From NCBI RefSeq assembly GCF_004217145.1, contig NZ_SHKR01000011.1, positions 558,001 through 622,000 of the forward strand: a stretch of 64,000 nucleotides of DNA. The letters run 5' to 3'. Within the stretch, counting starts at the first letter, position 1, and each line of letters starts with the position of its first letter. Source of the stretch: Kribbella rubisoli. Lineage in GTDB: Bacteria; Actinomycetota; Actinomycetes; Propionibacteriales; Kribbellaceae. A program made the translations under genes and the position numbers. The notes under the pieces were generated by a model. It had not been told where the DNA came from, did not search any database, and saw only the letters and a list, made by a program, of their open reading frames with translations. Of this stretch, positions 18,905 through 27,421 are shown piece after piece.

Positions 18905-20398
18905 TCACGCCGCCGGCGTCATCTCCTCCGACGCCAGCTCGTCCTGTACGGCGGTCAGCTCGGCCGCCTCCTCCTCTTCGACGGCCCGGCGAGCCTTCAG
19001 CCCGCGCAGACCGGTCAGTGCGATCACCAGTCCGAGCGCCGCGATCCCCGTCACGACCCCCAGTCCGGCCTTGTACGCCGGCAGCATCCCGGCCGCCGTG
19101 GTGACACCGACCGACTGGCCGCTGATCACCGCGGTCACGATCGCCAGAACCACCGCGCCGCCGACCTGGTTCGAGGTGTTGAACAGCCCGGACGCGAGGC
19201 CCTGCTCGTGGTCCGGCACCCCGGACACCGCCTGGATGTTCAGCGACGGGAACCCGATCGCAAACCCGAGCCCGAGCAGCATGATCGTCGGGAACACCGT
19301 CGAGAAGTACGCCGACTCCGGGCCGATCCGCAGGCTCAGCGCGTACCCGGCGACGAACAGCCCCATCGCCAGAATGATCATCTTCTCGGTGCCGACCCGG
19401 TCCACGATCTTGCCGACGTTCGGCGAGAGCGTGGCGACCAGCAAGCCGGCCGGGAGGAAGCCCAGCGCGGTCTGGAACGACGACCAGCCGAGCAGGTTCT
19501 GGAAGTACATCGTGCCGATCAACTGGAAAGCGACGTACGAACCGAAGACGGTCAGGATGGCCAGGTTCGCCCGCCGCAGCGACGGGTTGCGCAGGATGCC
19601 GAGCCGGACCAGCGGGTGCTTGGTGCGCTGCTCGATCACGACGAAGCTCGTCAGCAGCACGATCGCGAGCGCGAACAGCCCGAAGGTCTGCACCGACACC
19701 CAGCCGGCGTGTTCGGCGCCGACGACGGCGTACACCAGGGACAGCATTCCGCCGGTGACGGTGACCGCACCCGGTACGTCGTACCCGCCGGCAGCGTCGT
19801 CACGCGGGCTGTTCGGGATCAGCTTGAGGCCGAACAGCAGCACGATCAGGGCGACCGGGCCGGGCATCAGGAAGGTCCAGCGCCAGCCGACCTCGGTCAG
19901 CGCGCCGCCGAGGATGAGGCCCATCGAGAAGCCGCTGGCGGCGCAGGTGGTGAAGATACTGAGGGCGCGGTTGCGATCCGGGCCCTCGTGGAAGGTCGTG
20001 GTGATGATCGAGAGCGCTGCCGGGGCCGTGAACGCCGCGGCGACACCCTTCACGAACCGCGCCGCGATGAGCAGTTCGGGGTTGCTCGCCAGCGAGCTCA
20101 GCATCGAGACGACGGCGAACACGGCCAGCGCGATCAGGAAGACGCGACGCCGGCCGAGCAGATCGGCGGTCCGCCCGCCGAGGAGCAGCAGGCCGCCGTA
20201 CCCGAGCACGTAGCCGGTCACGACCCACTGGAGAGACGAAAGGGAGACGCCCAGGTCGGCGCCGATGGACGGCAGTGACATGCCGACCATGGACACGTCC
20301 AGGCCGTCGAGGAAGATCACGCCGCAGACCACGAGGAGAGCGCCCCAGAGGCGCGCGTCCCAGGTCATGCGGGCCGGTGATGTGGTTTGCGTAGTCAC
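18905..20398 (-). CDS. MFS transporter, DHA2 (14-helix) drug exporter
   Basis: 497 aa. It has the DHA2 signatures FLDGLDVSMVGMSLPSIGADLG in helix 1, LQWVVTGYVLGYGGLLLLGGRTADLLGRRR across helices 2-3 and GAALSIITTTFHEGPDRNRALSI in the motif C region. It ends with an acidic cytoplasmic tail. GTG at 20398 has the -10 TAGTCT 6 nt upstream. It diverges from the MarR regulator at 20487 across paired palindromes, so it is probably the target of that regulator. Confidence 0.92.
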   Translation of the reverse strand: MTTQTTSPARMTWDARLWGALLVVCGVIFLDGLDVSMVGMSLPSIGADLGVSLSSLQWVVTGYVLGYGGLLLLGGRTADLLGRRRVFLIALAVFAVVSMLSSLASNPELLIAARFVKGVAAAFTAPAALSIITTTFHEGPDRNRALSIFTTCAASGFSMGLILGGALTEVGWRWTFLMPGPVALIVLLFGLKLIPNSPRDDAAGGYDVPGAVTVTGGMLSLVYAVVGAEHAGWVSVQTFGLFALAIVLLTSFVVIEQRTKHPLVRLGILRNPSLRRANLAILTVFGSYVAFQLIGTMYFQNLLGWSSFQTALGFLPAGLLVATLSPNVGKIVDRVGTEKMIILAMGLFVAGYALSLRIGPESAYFSTVFPTIMLLGLGFAIGFPSLNIQAVSGVPDHEQGLASGLFNTSNQVGGAVVLAIVTAVISGQSVGVTTAAGMLPAYKAGLGVVTGIAALGLVIALTGLRGLKARRAVEEEEAAELTAVQDELASEEMTPAA

Positions 20399-20404
20399 GA
20401 GGAG

Positions 20405-20410
20405 AGACTA
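20405..20410 (-). promoter_or_regulatory. -10 hexamer TAGTCT of the MFS gene
   Basis: TAGTCT on the minus strand is followed by 6 nt and GTG at 20398, with no Shine-Dalgarno. Confidence 0.6.
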
Positions 20411-20437
20411 TTCCATGCACATGCATCTAATGTCTAG

Positions 20438-20463
20438 GCATTAAATGCGTTTGCATTGAATGC
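20438..20463. promoter_or_regulatory. Paired palindromes between divergent MFS and MarR genes
   Basis: GCATTAAATGC (20438-20448) and GCATTGAATGC (20453-20463) are perfect odd palindromes with centres 15 bp apart. They are flanked by further ATGCAT-rich sequence (20415-20426 and 20467-20472). Likely the MarR operator. Confidence 0.75.
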
Positions 20464-20473
20464 GCGTGCATGC

Positions 20474-20479
20474 TATCGT
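20474..20479 (+). promoter_or_regulatory. -10 hexamer TATCGT of the MarR gene
   Basis: TATCGT is followed by 7 nt and ATG at 20487, and lies 10 bp beyond the palindromes. Confidence 0.6.
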
Positions 20480-20486
20480 CACCGGC

Positions 20487-20930
20487 ATGGCCGCTACGAA
20501 GGTCAGCGTTGGGACTGGTGAGACCAACGCCGATGTGCGCGAATGGCGCGAGCTCCTGGCTCGCCACGCCGACCTGACCTGTGCTCTCGACCGGGCGCTG
20601 CAGGTGGGCCACTCGCTGGGCATGAGTGAGTATGAGGTGCTCGAGCGCCTCGCCGAGCTGCCGGAGCACTCTGCGAAGGTGGCGACGATCGCCAAGTCCG
20701 TGCATCTGAGCCAGAGCGCCCTGTCCCGGGTGATCGGCCGCCTCGAGGTCGCCGGCCTGGTCGAGCGGCACATGTGCCCGGAGGATCGCCGCGCGATCAA
20801 CGTCCGGCTGACTGACGAAGGTCTGCAGCTTCAGGGCGAAGCACAGCCGACCCAGCGTCGTGTTCTCGCCGATCGCTTGCACGCACCTCTCGTGAAGAGC
20901 TGCGAGCCTCTACCCTCGACGGGTGACTGA
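20487..20930 (+). CDS. MarR-family transcriptional regulator
   Basis: 147 aa. Winged helix: MSEYEVLERLAELPEHSAKVATIAKSVHLSQSALSRVIGRLEVAGLVERHMCPEDRRAINVRLTDEG, including the DRR wing. ATG at 20487 is preferred to 20460, which lies in the operator, and because the -10 spacing fits. Cys and Met residues around the wing (RHMCPED) could sense oxidants; this is a guess. It probably represses itself, the divergent MFS exporter and the overlapping hydrolase. Confidence 0.9.
   Translation: MAATKVSVGTGETNADVREWRELLARHADLTCALDRALQVGHSLGMSEYEVLERLAELPEHSAKVATIAKSVHLSQSALSRVIGRLEVAGLVERHMCPEDRRAINVRLTDEGLQLQGEAQPTQRRVLADRLHAPLVKSCEPLPSTGD
20911..20916 (+). promoter_or_regulatory. -10 hexamer TACCCT inside the MarR 3' end
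   Basis: TACCCT is followed by 6 nt and GTG at 20923. It suggests that the hydrolase has its own leaderless promoter in addition to read-through. Confidence 0.5.
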
Positions 20931-21942
20931 GACCTTCGACGACGCCCGCGAGGTCATCGCGGACCTGCATCGCATCGTGACGCCGTCAGGCGTCCAGGAG
21001 AGCTACGAACTCACAGCCGGTGGCATCGACCACTGCGTCTACGCCCGCGGCAGGGATCGCTCGAACCCGGTCATCTTCTTCATCCACGGCGGTCCGGCCT
21101 CGCCGCTCGCCCCGGCGGCCTGGCAGTTCCAGCGGCCGGTCGAGGAGTACTTCACCGTCGTCACCTACGACCAACGCGCCGCCGGTCGCACGCTGCGCGC
21201 GGTCGACCCCGAGACGATCTCGGACACCCTCACGGTCGCGCAGTACGCCGCGGACGCGATCGAGCTCGCCGAGCAGATCAGGGATCGGTACGGCGTCGAG
21301 AAGCTGATCCTGCTCGGGCACAGCTGGGGCAGCATCGTCGCCCTGCAGGCCGCGCTGACCCGCCCCGATCTCTTCTACGCGTACGTCGGGATCGGCCAGA
21401 TCGTCGACGGCCACGCCAACGAGGGCCTGTGTTTCGAGTACGCAATGCAGCAGGCCCGCGCGCACAATCACACCGAAGCGCTCGAGCAGCTCGCGTCGAT
21501 CGCGCCGTACCCCGGTGACGAGCCGGTGACCCGCGAGCGGATCATCATCGCCCGGCAGTGGGCGCAGTACCGCGGCGGCCTGTCGGCGTACCGCGAGGAC
21601 TCGCTGTACTACTTCCAGGCGCCGCTGCTGTCACCGGAGTACACGGTCGAGGAGACCGAGACGATTGGCGAGGGCAACGAATTCACGTTGGGCCGCGTGC
21701 TGGACGAGATGCTCACGGTCGACTACACCGGGGTGACGGAGTTCCCGATCCCGGTGCTGATGTTCTTCGGACGGCACGACTACACGACGCCGACGAAGCC
21801 GGTGGAGGCCTGGCTCGAGGCGGTCGAAGCGCCTTATAAACAAGCGGTTTGGTTCGAGCACTCGGCACATCTCGCGCCGTGGGAGGAGCCGGGCAAGTTC
21901 CTGATCAGCCTGGTCGACCACGTTCGTCAGTTGAGCGTGTAG
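20923..21942 (+). CDS. Alpha/beta hydrolase, proline-iminopeptidase-like
   Basis: 339 aa. Oxyanion region FFIHGGPASPLAP, second loop TYDQRAAGRT, nucleophile elbow GHSWGS, catalytic Asp in FFGRHDYTTP and His in EHSAHLAPWEEP. The HGGP and DQRGxG-like pattern places it near proline iminopeptidases. The GTG overlaps the MarR end by 8 nt. The 3' end overlaps ilvA antisense by 16 nt. Confidence 0.9.
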   Translation: MTETFDDAREVIADLHRIVTPSGVQESYELTAGGIDHCVYARGRDRSNPVIFFIHGGPASPLAPAAWQFQRPVEEYFTVVTYDQRAAGRTLRAVDPETISDTLTVAQYAADAIELAEQIRDRYGVEKLILLGHSWGSIVALQAALTRPDLFYAYVGIGQIVDGHANEGLCFEYAMQQARAHNHTEALEQLASIAPYPGDEPVTRERIIIARQWAQYRGGLSAYREDSLYYFQAPLLSPEYTVEETETIGEGNEFTLGRVLDEMLTVDYTGVTEFPIPVLMFFGRHDYTTPTKPVEAWLEAVEAPYKQAVWFEHSAHLAPWEEPGKFLISLVDHVRQLSV

Positions 21943-23129
21943 CTGTAGCCGTTGGCAACGAGTCCGGCGAGGACGCGTTCGCGATGGTCCTCGCCGCGGA
22001 GCTCGAGCTGCAGGGCGACCTCGACCTCCTCGAGACTCAGTGTCTCGGAGATCCGCTCGTGCAGGATCTCGATGATGTTCGCGTCCAGCGCGGCGAGCTG
22101 GTTCAGCAACGTGGCCAGTCCACCGGGTGTGTCCGGGATCCGCACCCGCAGCGACAGGTACCGCCCGGCCGCCGCCATACCGTGCCGGATCACTCGCATC
22201 AGCAGCAGCGGATCGATATTTCCGCCGGACAGTACGACGACGACCGGCGGCTTGAACCGTTTCGGCGCGTCGAGTACGGCGGCAACCGCGGCGGCGCCGG
22301 CCGGTTCGACCACGAGCTTCGCACGCTCGAGGACGAGTAAGAGGGCCTTGGACAACGAATCCTCGTCGACGGTCCGCACCTCGCCGACGTACGCCTGCAC
22401 CGCCTCGAACGGCACCTTCCCCGGCAGCCCGACGGCGATCCCGTCCGCCATCGTCGCCATCTGCTCCAGTTGCACCGGCTCCCCCGCCTCGAGCGACGCC
22501 GGGTACGCCGCGGCCCCGGCCGCCTGTACGCCGACAACCTCGATCGGCATCCCGTCGCGCTGCATCGCGGCCGAGATCCCGGCCAGCAACCCGCCGCCAC
22601 CGGTCGGTACGACGACGGTCCGCACCTGTGGGCACTGCTCGACGATCTCGAGCCCCGCGGTCGCCTGACCGGCCACGATGTCGGGATGGTCGAACGGATG
22701 GATCAGCACCGCACCCGTCTCGGCCGCGAACGCGCGCGCCGCGATCAGGCAGTCGTCGATCGACGTGCCGACGAAGCGGATCTCCGCGCCGTACGCCCGG
22801 GTCGCCTTCTCCTTCGGGATCGGCGCGCCGTGCGGCATGAAGACGGTCGACCTGATGCCGAGCAACTGCGCGGCGAGCGCGACGCCCTGCGCATGGTTGC
22901 CGGCGCTGGCCGCGACCACGCCCCGGCTGCGCTCGGCTTTCGACAGGCGGGCCATCCGCACGTACGCGCCGCGCAGCTTGAATGATCCGGTCCGCTGGAG
23001 GTTCTCGCACTTGAGGAACACGTCGCCGCCGACGAGTTCGCTCAACCACCGCGAGTACTCCAACGGCGTCGGCGCCACCACGTCGTGCAACAGATCGGCC
23101 GCCCGCGCAATGTCCCTGGCATCGATCAC
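21927..23129 (-). CDS. ilvA: Threonine ammonia-lyase
   Basis: 400 aa. It deaminates threonine to 2-oxobutanoate, the first step to isoleucine. The PLP lysine lies in RTGSFKLRGAY, the phosphate-binding Gly loop is VPTGGGGLLAG, and the cofactor-ring region is VVLSGGNIDP. A C-terminal ACT-like domain (about 325-400, LRVRIPDTPGGLATLLNQLA) makes it the short-ACT form, not the long two-ACT enterobacterial form. GTG at 23129 has the -10 TAAAGT 6 nt upstream (23136-23141). Confidence 0.95.
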   Translation of the reverse strand: MIDARDIARAADLLHDVVAPTPLEYSRWLSELVGGDVFLKCENLQRTGSFKLRGAYVRMARLSKAERSRGVVAASAGNHAQGVALAAQLLGIRSTVFMPHGAPIPKEKATRAYGAEIRFVGTSIDDCLIAARAFAAETGAVLIHPFDHPDIVAGQATAGLEIVEQCPQVRTVVVPTGGGGLLAGISAAMQRDGMPIEVVGVQAAGAAAYPASLEAGEPVQLEQMATMADGIAVGLPGKVPFEAVQAYVGEVRTVDEDSLSKALLLVLERAKLVVEPAGAAAVAAVLDAPKRFKPPVVVVLSGGNIDPLLLMRVIRHGMAAAGRYLSLRVRIPDTPGGLATLLNQLAALDANIIEILHERISETLSLEEVEVALQLELRGEDHRERVLAGLVANGYSYTLN

Positions 23130-23135
23130 AAAATC

Positions 23136-23141
23136 ACTTTA
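23136..23141 (-). promoter_or_regulatory. -10 hexamer TAAAGT of ilvA
   Basis: TAAAGT on the minus strand, then 6 nt, then GTG at 23129. It is back-to-back with the -10 of the divergent gene at 23160. Confidence 0.6.
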
Positions 23142-23159
23142 CGTTTCGCGGTAGGCACA

Positions 23160-23165
23160 TACGCT
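23160..23165 (+). promoter_or_regulatory. -10 hexamer TACGCT of the phosphotransferase at 23173
   Basis: TACGCT, then 7 nt, then ATG at 23173; no Shine-Dalgarno. Confidence 0.6.
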
Positions 23166-23172
23166 GCAGCTC

Positions 23173-24324
23173 ATGAGAGTCACGGTTGTCGGCGTGTCCG
23201 AGGTGCCCCAAGAGATCGAGGTGCCGGACGGGACCCAGTTCCTCAACGTCGAGCCGGCAATCCGCGCGTTGCGGGACCAAGGCATCGGCACCGCCGTACT
23301 GACGTGTCTGTCCGAGGAGCCGCTCACCTATCAGGTGCTGCCCTCTGATGGCTTCGTCAGCTCGGACCTGGCGCCGTGGACAAAGCCCGAGTGGTACGAC
23401 GAGGCGCTGCCATGGATCGCTGAGCAGGTAGAGGCGACCGGTCCGTGGACGCAGGTCCGCTCGTGGGGTCTGTCGAACGTCCTTCGCATCCCGACAATCG
23501 ACGGTGATGTCTACTTCAAAGCAATCGCTCACTCCACCACGATCAAGCCGACCCGCCCGGACCCACTGCCTCTCCTGTTCGCGCACGAGCCCTTGTTCCT
23601 GCAGAAGGCCTCCGAGGACCACCCCGGCGGCGTCCCGGCGCCACTCGCCATCGACTCGCAGCGAGCTTGGATGCTGCTGCCCGACCTCGGCACACCACTG
23701 GCCGCCGAGACCGACGTCGACGTGTGGATCGACTTCGTACGCCGTCATGCGCGCCTGCAGCGCAGCTATGTGAATCACCCTGAACGCCTGCTGGAAATGA
23801 CCTGCGCCGACCGCCGCCTCGCCGTACTCGACGCCGAACTGGAGCGCGTACTCGGCCCCACCCCGGCAACCGAGCGGCTCGAACCGCACGAACGAGCCCG
23901 GCTGCCTATCCGCGCCAAACAGTTGCGTGAGGCAATCACCGAGCTGTCGTCGATCGGCCTCCCCGAAACCCTGCTCCACGGCGACCTGCACCCCGGCAAC
24001 GTGGCAGTCCGGGACGGTCAGGTGCTGGCCTTCGACTGGACGGACGCATCCTGGTCGCACCCGTTCCTCGACCTGGTGACGTTCATCGAGGAGGAGCGCT
24101 CACCGCTGTCGGCGGACCCGCGGGTCCTGGACGCGTACCTGAGCGAGTGGGAGGAGTACGCGACCCCCACAGACCTACGCCACGCCCTCGACCTCGCCAC
24201 ACAACTGGGCGCCCTCCACCAAACCATGACCTACGCCCACCTCCTCGACCACGTAACCGGCCCCAGCAAAGCCTCGATGCTCCGAGGCGGCGTGTGGTGG
24301 CTACGCCAACTCCTCAAGCCGTAA
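23173..24324 (+). CDS. APH-family phosphotransferase with extended N-terminus
   Basis: 383 aa. The C-terminal kinase half has LLHGDLHPGNVAV (Brenner motif) and LAFDWTDASWSHPFLDL (metal-binding D). The first 80 residues form a separate region with WTKPEWYDEALPWI, as in a group of uncharacterised actinobacterial APH-like proteins. The substrate is unknown. It sits alone between ilvA and the HExxH cluster, with its own leaderless promoter. Confidence 0.83.
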   Translation: MRVTVVGVSEVPQEIEVPDGTQFLNVEPAIRALRDQGIGTAVLTCLSEEPLTYQVLPSDGFVSSDLAPWTKPEWYDEALPWIAEQVEATGPWTQVRSWGLSNVLRIPTIDGDVYFKAIAHSTTIKPTRPDPLPLLFAHEPLFLQKASEDHPGGVPAPLAIDSQRAWMLLPDLGTPLAAETDVDVWIDFVRRHARLQRSYVNHPERLLEMTCADRRLAVLDAELERVLGPTPATERLEPHERARLPIRAKQLREAITELSSIGLPETLLHGDLHPGNVAVRDGQVLAFDWTDASWSHPFLDLVTFIEEERSPLSADPRVLDAYLSEWEEYATPTDLRHALDLATQLGALHQTMTYAHLLDHVTGPSKASMLRGGVWWLRQLLKP

Positions 24325-24341
24325 CCAGGGCGCGGCACCGG

Positions 24342-25109
24342 TCAGCGGTGGAGGATTGCCAGTTGGTTGCGCATCCCGCGGCGTACGGGTGGGTCCAGGT
24401 GGCGATCCCAGTCGGGTCTGCGTTCGCCTCGTAGGAGGGCGTAGTACGCGAGCGCCTCGGCCAATGCTGCCTCGCGCAAATACCCGCGGGCGACCGGCTG
24501 CTTGCCCCGCCCGTTGGGTCGCGGACGACGTTCGTACGCCGCGTTGGCGGTGAAGATCCCGAGCCCGTAGAAGACGGTGATGAGGTCGGTGAGCGGCTCA
24601 TGGTCAGGTCGGCGCGTGAGCGTGATCCGGTCGCCGCCGAGCAGCAGTTCGTGCCCGACCTCGTGCGCGTAGATTGCGATCAGCGCGACCGGATCGGCGG
24701 CCAGCGCGGGTGACAGTTCGATCTGGTTCTGGTCGGCACCGCGGCTCCATCGACCGTGCTGTTCCTTCACCACGGCAGTCGTCCCGCGGTTCGACGGGCG
24801 ACGTACGCCATTCAGTTCGAAGCTCAGCCCACACTGCCCAGGCCGCAGATCCATCCACCCATCAACCCGACCGCACAGCTCGGTCGCCGCGGCCCGGCTC
24901 CCGTCGTACCCGTCCGGAATGACATCGGCCGGCAGCGCGATCGGCCGAAGCAGGACATCCCGGCCGAACTCCGCGACCAACCAGTCCATCGACGACCGGA
25001 TCCAGCGGCGACTACCACCAGGCAGCCGTTCCCGCGGCGCCTTCAGTTGGGACCTTACTTGCTGGCTTCGTCGCATCATCCCGATCGGATTCCTCACCCG
25101 CCGGATCAT
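24342..25109 (-). CDS. HExxH putative metalloprotease, short paralogue (A)
   Basis: 255 aa, the last of three tandem paralogues. The conserved N-terminal part has LPGGSRRWIRSSMDWLVAEFG, IPDGYDGSRAAATELC and LSFELNGVR. The zinc-type motif HEVGHE spans 149-154, followed by EPLTDLITVFYGLGIFTANAA and ALAEALAYY. Compared with its neighbours it lacks about 70-100 residues before the HExxH, so it may be a pared-down or regulatory version. No signal peptide or membrane helix. I do not recognise a named family. Confidence 0.75.
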   Translation of the reverse strand: MIRRVRNPIGMMRRSQQVRSQLKAPRERLPGGSRRWIRSSMDWLVAEFGRDVLLRPIALPADVIPDGYDGSRAAATELCGRVDGWMDLRPGQCGLSFELNGVRRPSNRGTTAVVKEQHGRWSRGADQNQIELSPALAADPVALIAIYAHEVGHELLLGGDRITLTRRPDHEPLTDLITVFYGLGIFTANAAYERRPRPNGRGKQPVARGYLREAALAEALAYYALLRGERRPDWDRHLDPPVRRGMRNQLAILHR

Positions 25110-25165
25110 GCCTGCCCGGCGTCACGCCAAACCTTCCGGGGTCGTTCCGTCACCGTCGGTTGACA

Positions 25166-26245
25166 TCAGCCCAGCGGAGCACCCTCTTGGATCGACGCGA
25201 TCTCGGCGTCCTTCACCATCGCCGCGAGCCGCGCGAACGTACGCATCCGCACCGACCGGTCGAGCTCCGTCGGCATCACCGGCAGGATCGACACCGGCCA
25301 CAACTCATGTCGCCGCAAGCAGTACGCCGCCAGCGCCTCCGACGCCCCGCGCTCCCCCAGATACCCGAGCGTCTGCAGCGCCGAACGCCGACCGGGCACC
25401 CGCTCGACCGCCTGGTTCGCGAGGAAGATCCCGAACCCGTGGAAGATCGCGAACAGATCGGTCACCGCCTCATCATCCGGCCGCTGCCGGTCGATCAGGT
25501 GATACCCCCACAGCACCTCGTGCCCGAGCTCGTGAGCCGTCGCAGCCACCACCGCAGACGGGTCCGCGAGTACGTCGGCCGACAGCATCACCGCAGTACC
25601 GTCGAGGTCGCCGCTGCGCAGGTCCAGCCAGCAGGCGCGCGATCCGCTGCCCGGCGGCTTCGACCAGACAGCCTCGGCTCGGTCGCACAAAGCGGCCCGC
25701 CGATCGAGGTCGGTCTCCTGGACGATCGCCGTACTGCGGTTCAGCTCGGCCTGCAGCTCCCGCTCGGCAAGCACACCGATCTCGGGCGCAAAACCCGCGG
25801 CAGCGAGGGCATCGACCTCGGCCGGCGTCATTGTTGCCCGCAGCCCCGACACCGCCACGATGTTCGCGCGCTGCTCCGCCCGAAGACGGTGAACGGCCGC
25901 GCTGCGGGCGGCGGCGCGGACCTCGTCCATCCGGAAGCTGAAGCGGATCCGGTCGTCGGGCACCTCCAGCCAGGCGCAGACCTTCAGGCAGAGCTCACGG
26001 GCCGCACGCTCCGAACCGTCGTACCCGCGGGGCACGAACTCGCTCGGCAGCACCGGCGGACGACGCAGCGGCTCGACCCCGAACCGTTCGGTCAACCAGT
26101 CCAACGTGTCTTCGATCCATTGTTCGGGTCCCCCAGGCAGCATGACCTTCGGCCCATAAATGAGCCCCCGGTCCCGTTGCCGGCGCCGCCACGCACCGAT
26201 CAGATTCATACCGAACTGACGCGACCCGACGGCTGCCCGTTCCAT
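25166..26245 (-). CDS. HExxH putative metalloprotease paralogue (B)
   Basis: 359 aa. Same plan as its neighbours: LPGGPEQWIEDTLDWLTERFG (about 36-56), PRGYDGSERAARELC (72-86), IRFSFRMDEVR (100-110), a helical middle (about 110-195), HELGHE at 238-243, then DEAVTDLFAIFHGFGIFLANQAVE and GYLGERGASEALAAYCLRR. The acidic residue in (D/E)(E/P)xTDL is a candidate third metal ligand. Cytoplasmic by appearance. There is a 19-bp gap to gene C and 56 bp to gene A. Confidence 0.77.
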   Translation of the reverse strand: MERAAVGSRQFGMNLIGAWRRRQRDRGLIYGPKVMLPGGPEQWIEDTLDWLTERFGVEPLRRPPVLPSEFVPRGYDGSERAARELCLKVCAWLEVPDDRIRFSFRMDEVRAAARSAAVHRLRAEQRANIVAVSGLRATMTPAEVDALAAAGFAPEIGVLAERELQAELNRSTAIVQETDLDRRAALCDRAEAVWSKPPGSGSRACWLDLRSGDLDGTAVMLSADVLADPSAVVAATAHELGHEVLWGYHLIDRQRPDDEAVTDLFAIFHGFGIFLANQAVERVPGRRSALQTLGYLGERGASEALAAYCLRRHELWPVSILPVMPTELDRSVRMRTFARLAAMVKDAEIASIQEGAPLG

Positions 26246-26264
26246 CGCGACTATTGCGGCTGGA

Positions 26265-27410
26265 TCACCACCCGAGGACGGAGGGCGGACCTCCGATCAA
26301 CTCGTCGAGCCGGGCCGTGAAGCGCTCACGTGGCTCGGGATCGAGGGCAGAGTGCCAGGCCGGCACGAGCGGACCGTCCCGCAGCAGCCGATGCTGCCGG
26401 AAGCGGTACGCCGCGAGCGCCTCCGCGACGGCCGTTTCGCCGAGGTATCCGAACGTCTCCACAGTCGGCGTCCCGAGCGTGGTCTCGTCGAGCGCGGCGT
26501 TGGCGTGTGCAATGCCGAAGCCGTGCAGCACCGCGAAAAGGTCAGTCAGCGGCTCCCGCAGTACGCCGGTCGCACCTGGCACGTCAGACGGCATCAGGAC
26601 CTGATGACCGAGCTCATGCGACGCAGCGGCCATCAGAACAGCCGGATCCGCGAGTACGTCGGAACCCAGCATCACCGCGGTGTGTCCGGGCAGAAGCTCG
26701 ACCCCGGGCAGGCAGTAGGTCAGATCGGTCCATCGGCCAGCCGACGACGATTCCAGGCCTGCCGCCTCGGGGTCCGGCCGATCCGGCCGCTGCAGCAGCT
26801 CGGCTCGCCGCACCGGGTCAGGCTCGGCCGCGATCTCCCGGCAGCGAACCAGCTCGGTGAGGAAGTCGAGGAACGCAAACCGCTGGATCTCTGGCAGCAG
26901 CCCGACATCGACGCCGTCAAGCTCATCCGGCACAGCGTCGCCGACACGGCACTCCACCAGCAGCTCTGCGAGCCGATCACTCGGCGCGGCGCCCAGGACG
27001 CGTGAGTGCTTCCGCACGGCAGCGATGTCCGCCGGATCCGCACCGCGGAAGGCCGGCAGGCTCTGGGCGACGAAGGCATCGGCGAGCGTTGCCCCCAGCA
27101 ACTGACCCGCTTCGACCACCTTCTCCAACCGGAAGCTGAACCGGATCCGCCCCGACGGGATCCCCATCCGCTCGGCCACCAGCAGGCACAACTCCCGAGC
27201 TGCCGCCTCCGAGCCGTCGAACCCAGCCGGCACGAACTCGCCCGGCACGACCGCAGACCGGCGCAGCGGCTCGGTCCCGAAGTGGTCGATCAGCAACCGC
27301 AACGAATCGTCGACCCATTGCCGTGCCCCGCCCGGCAACTCGACCTTCGGCGCCCGCACGAGATCGCTGAAGGACATGTCCATGCCCTCTGCGACGTCAG
27401 CCAGCAGCAT
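26265..27410 (-). CDS. HExxH putative metalloprotease paralogue (C)
   Basis: 381 aa, the longest copy. LPGGARQWVDDSLRLLIDHFG (25-45), PAGFDGSEAAARELC (61-75), IRFSFRLEKV (89-98), a long helical insert (about 100-225), HELGHQ at 265-270, REPLTDLFAVLHGFGIAHANAAL and GYLGETAVAEALAAYRFR. ATG at 27410 follows the ABC permease stop by 11 nt, so it is co-transcribed with the exporter. A start at 27383 or 27377 is possible, since the similarity to B begins only at about residue 20. Confidence 0.77.
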   Translation of the reverse strand: MLLADVAEGMDMSFSDLVRAPKVELPGGARQWVDDSLRLLIDHFGTEPLRRSAVVPGEFVPAGFDGSEAAARELCLLVAERMGIPSGRIRFSFRLEKVVEAGQLLGATLADAFVAQSLPAFRGADPADIAAVRKHSRVLGAAPSDRLAELLVECRVGDAVPDELDGVDVGLLPEIQRFAFLDFLTELVRCREIAAEPDPVRRAELLQRPDRPDPEAAGLESSSAGRWTDLTYCLPGVELLPGHTAVMLGSDVLADPAVLMAAASHELGHQVLMPSDVPGATGVLREPLTDLFAVLHGFGIAHANAALDETTLGTPTVETFGYLGETAVAEALAAYRFRQHRLLRDGPLVPAWHSALDPEPRERFTARLDELIGGPPSVLGW

Positions 27411-27421
27411 CGCGGTTCCAG

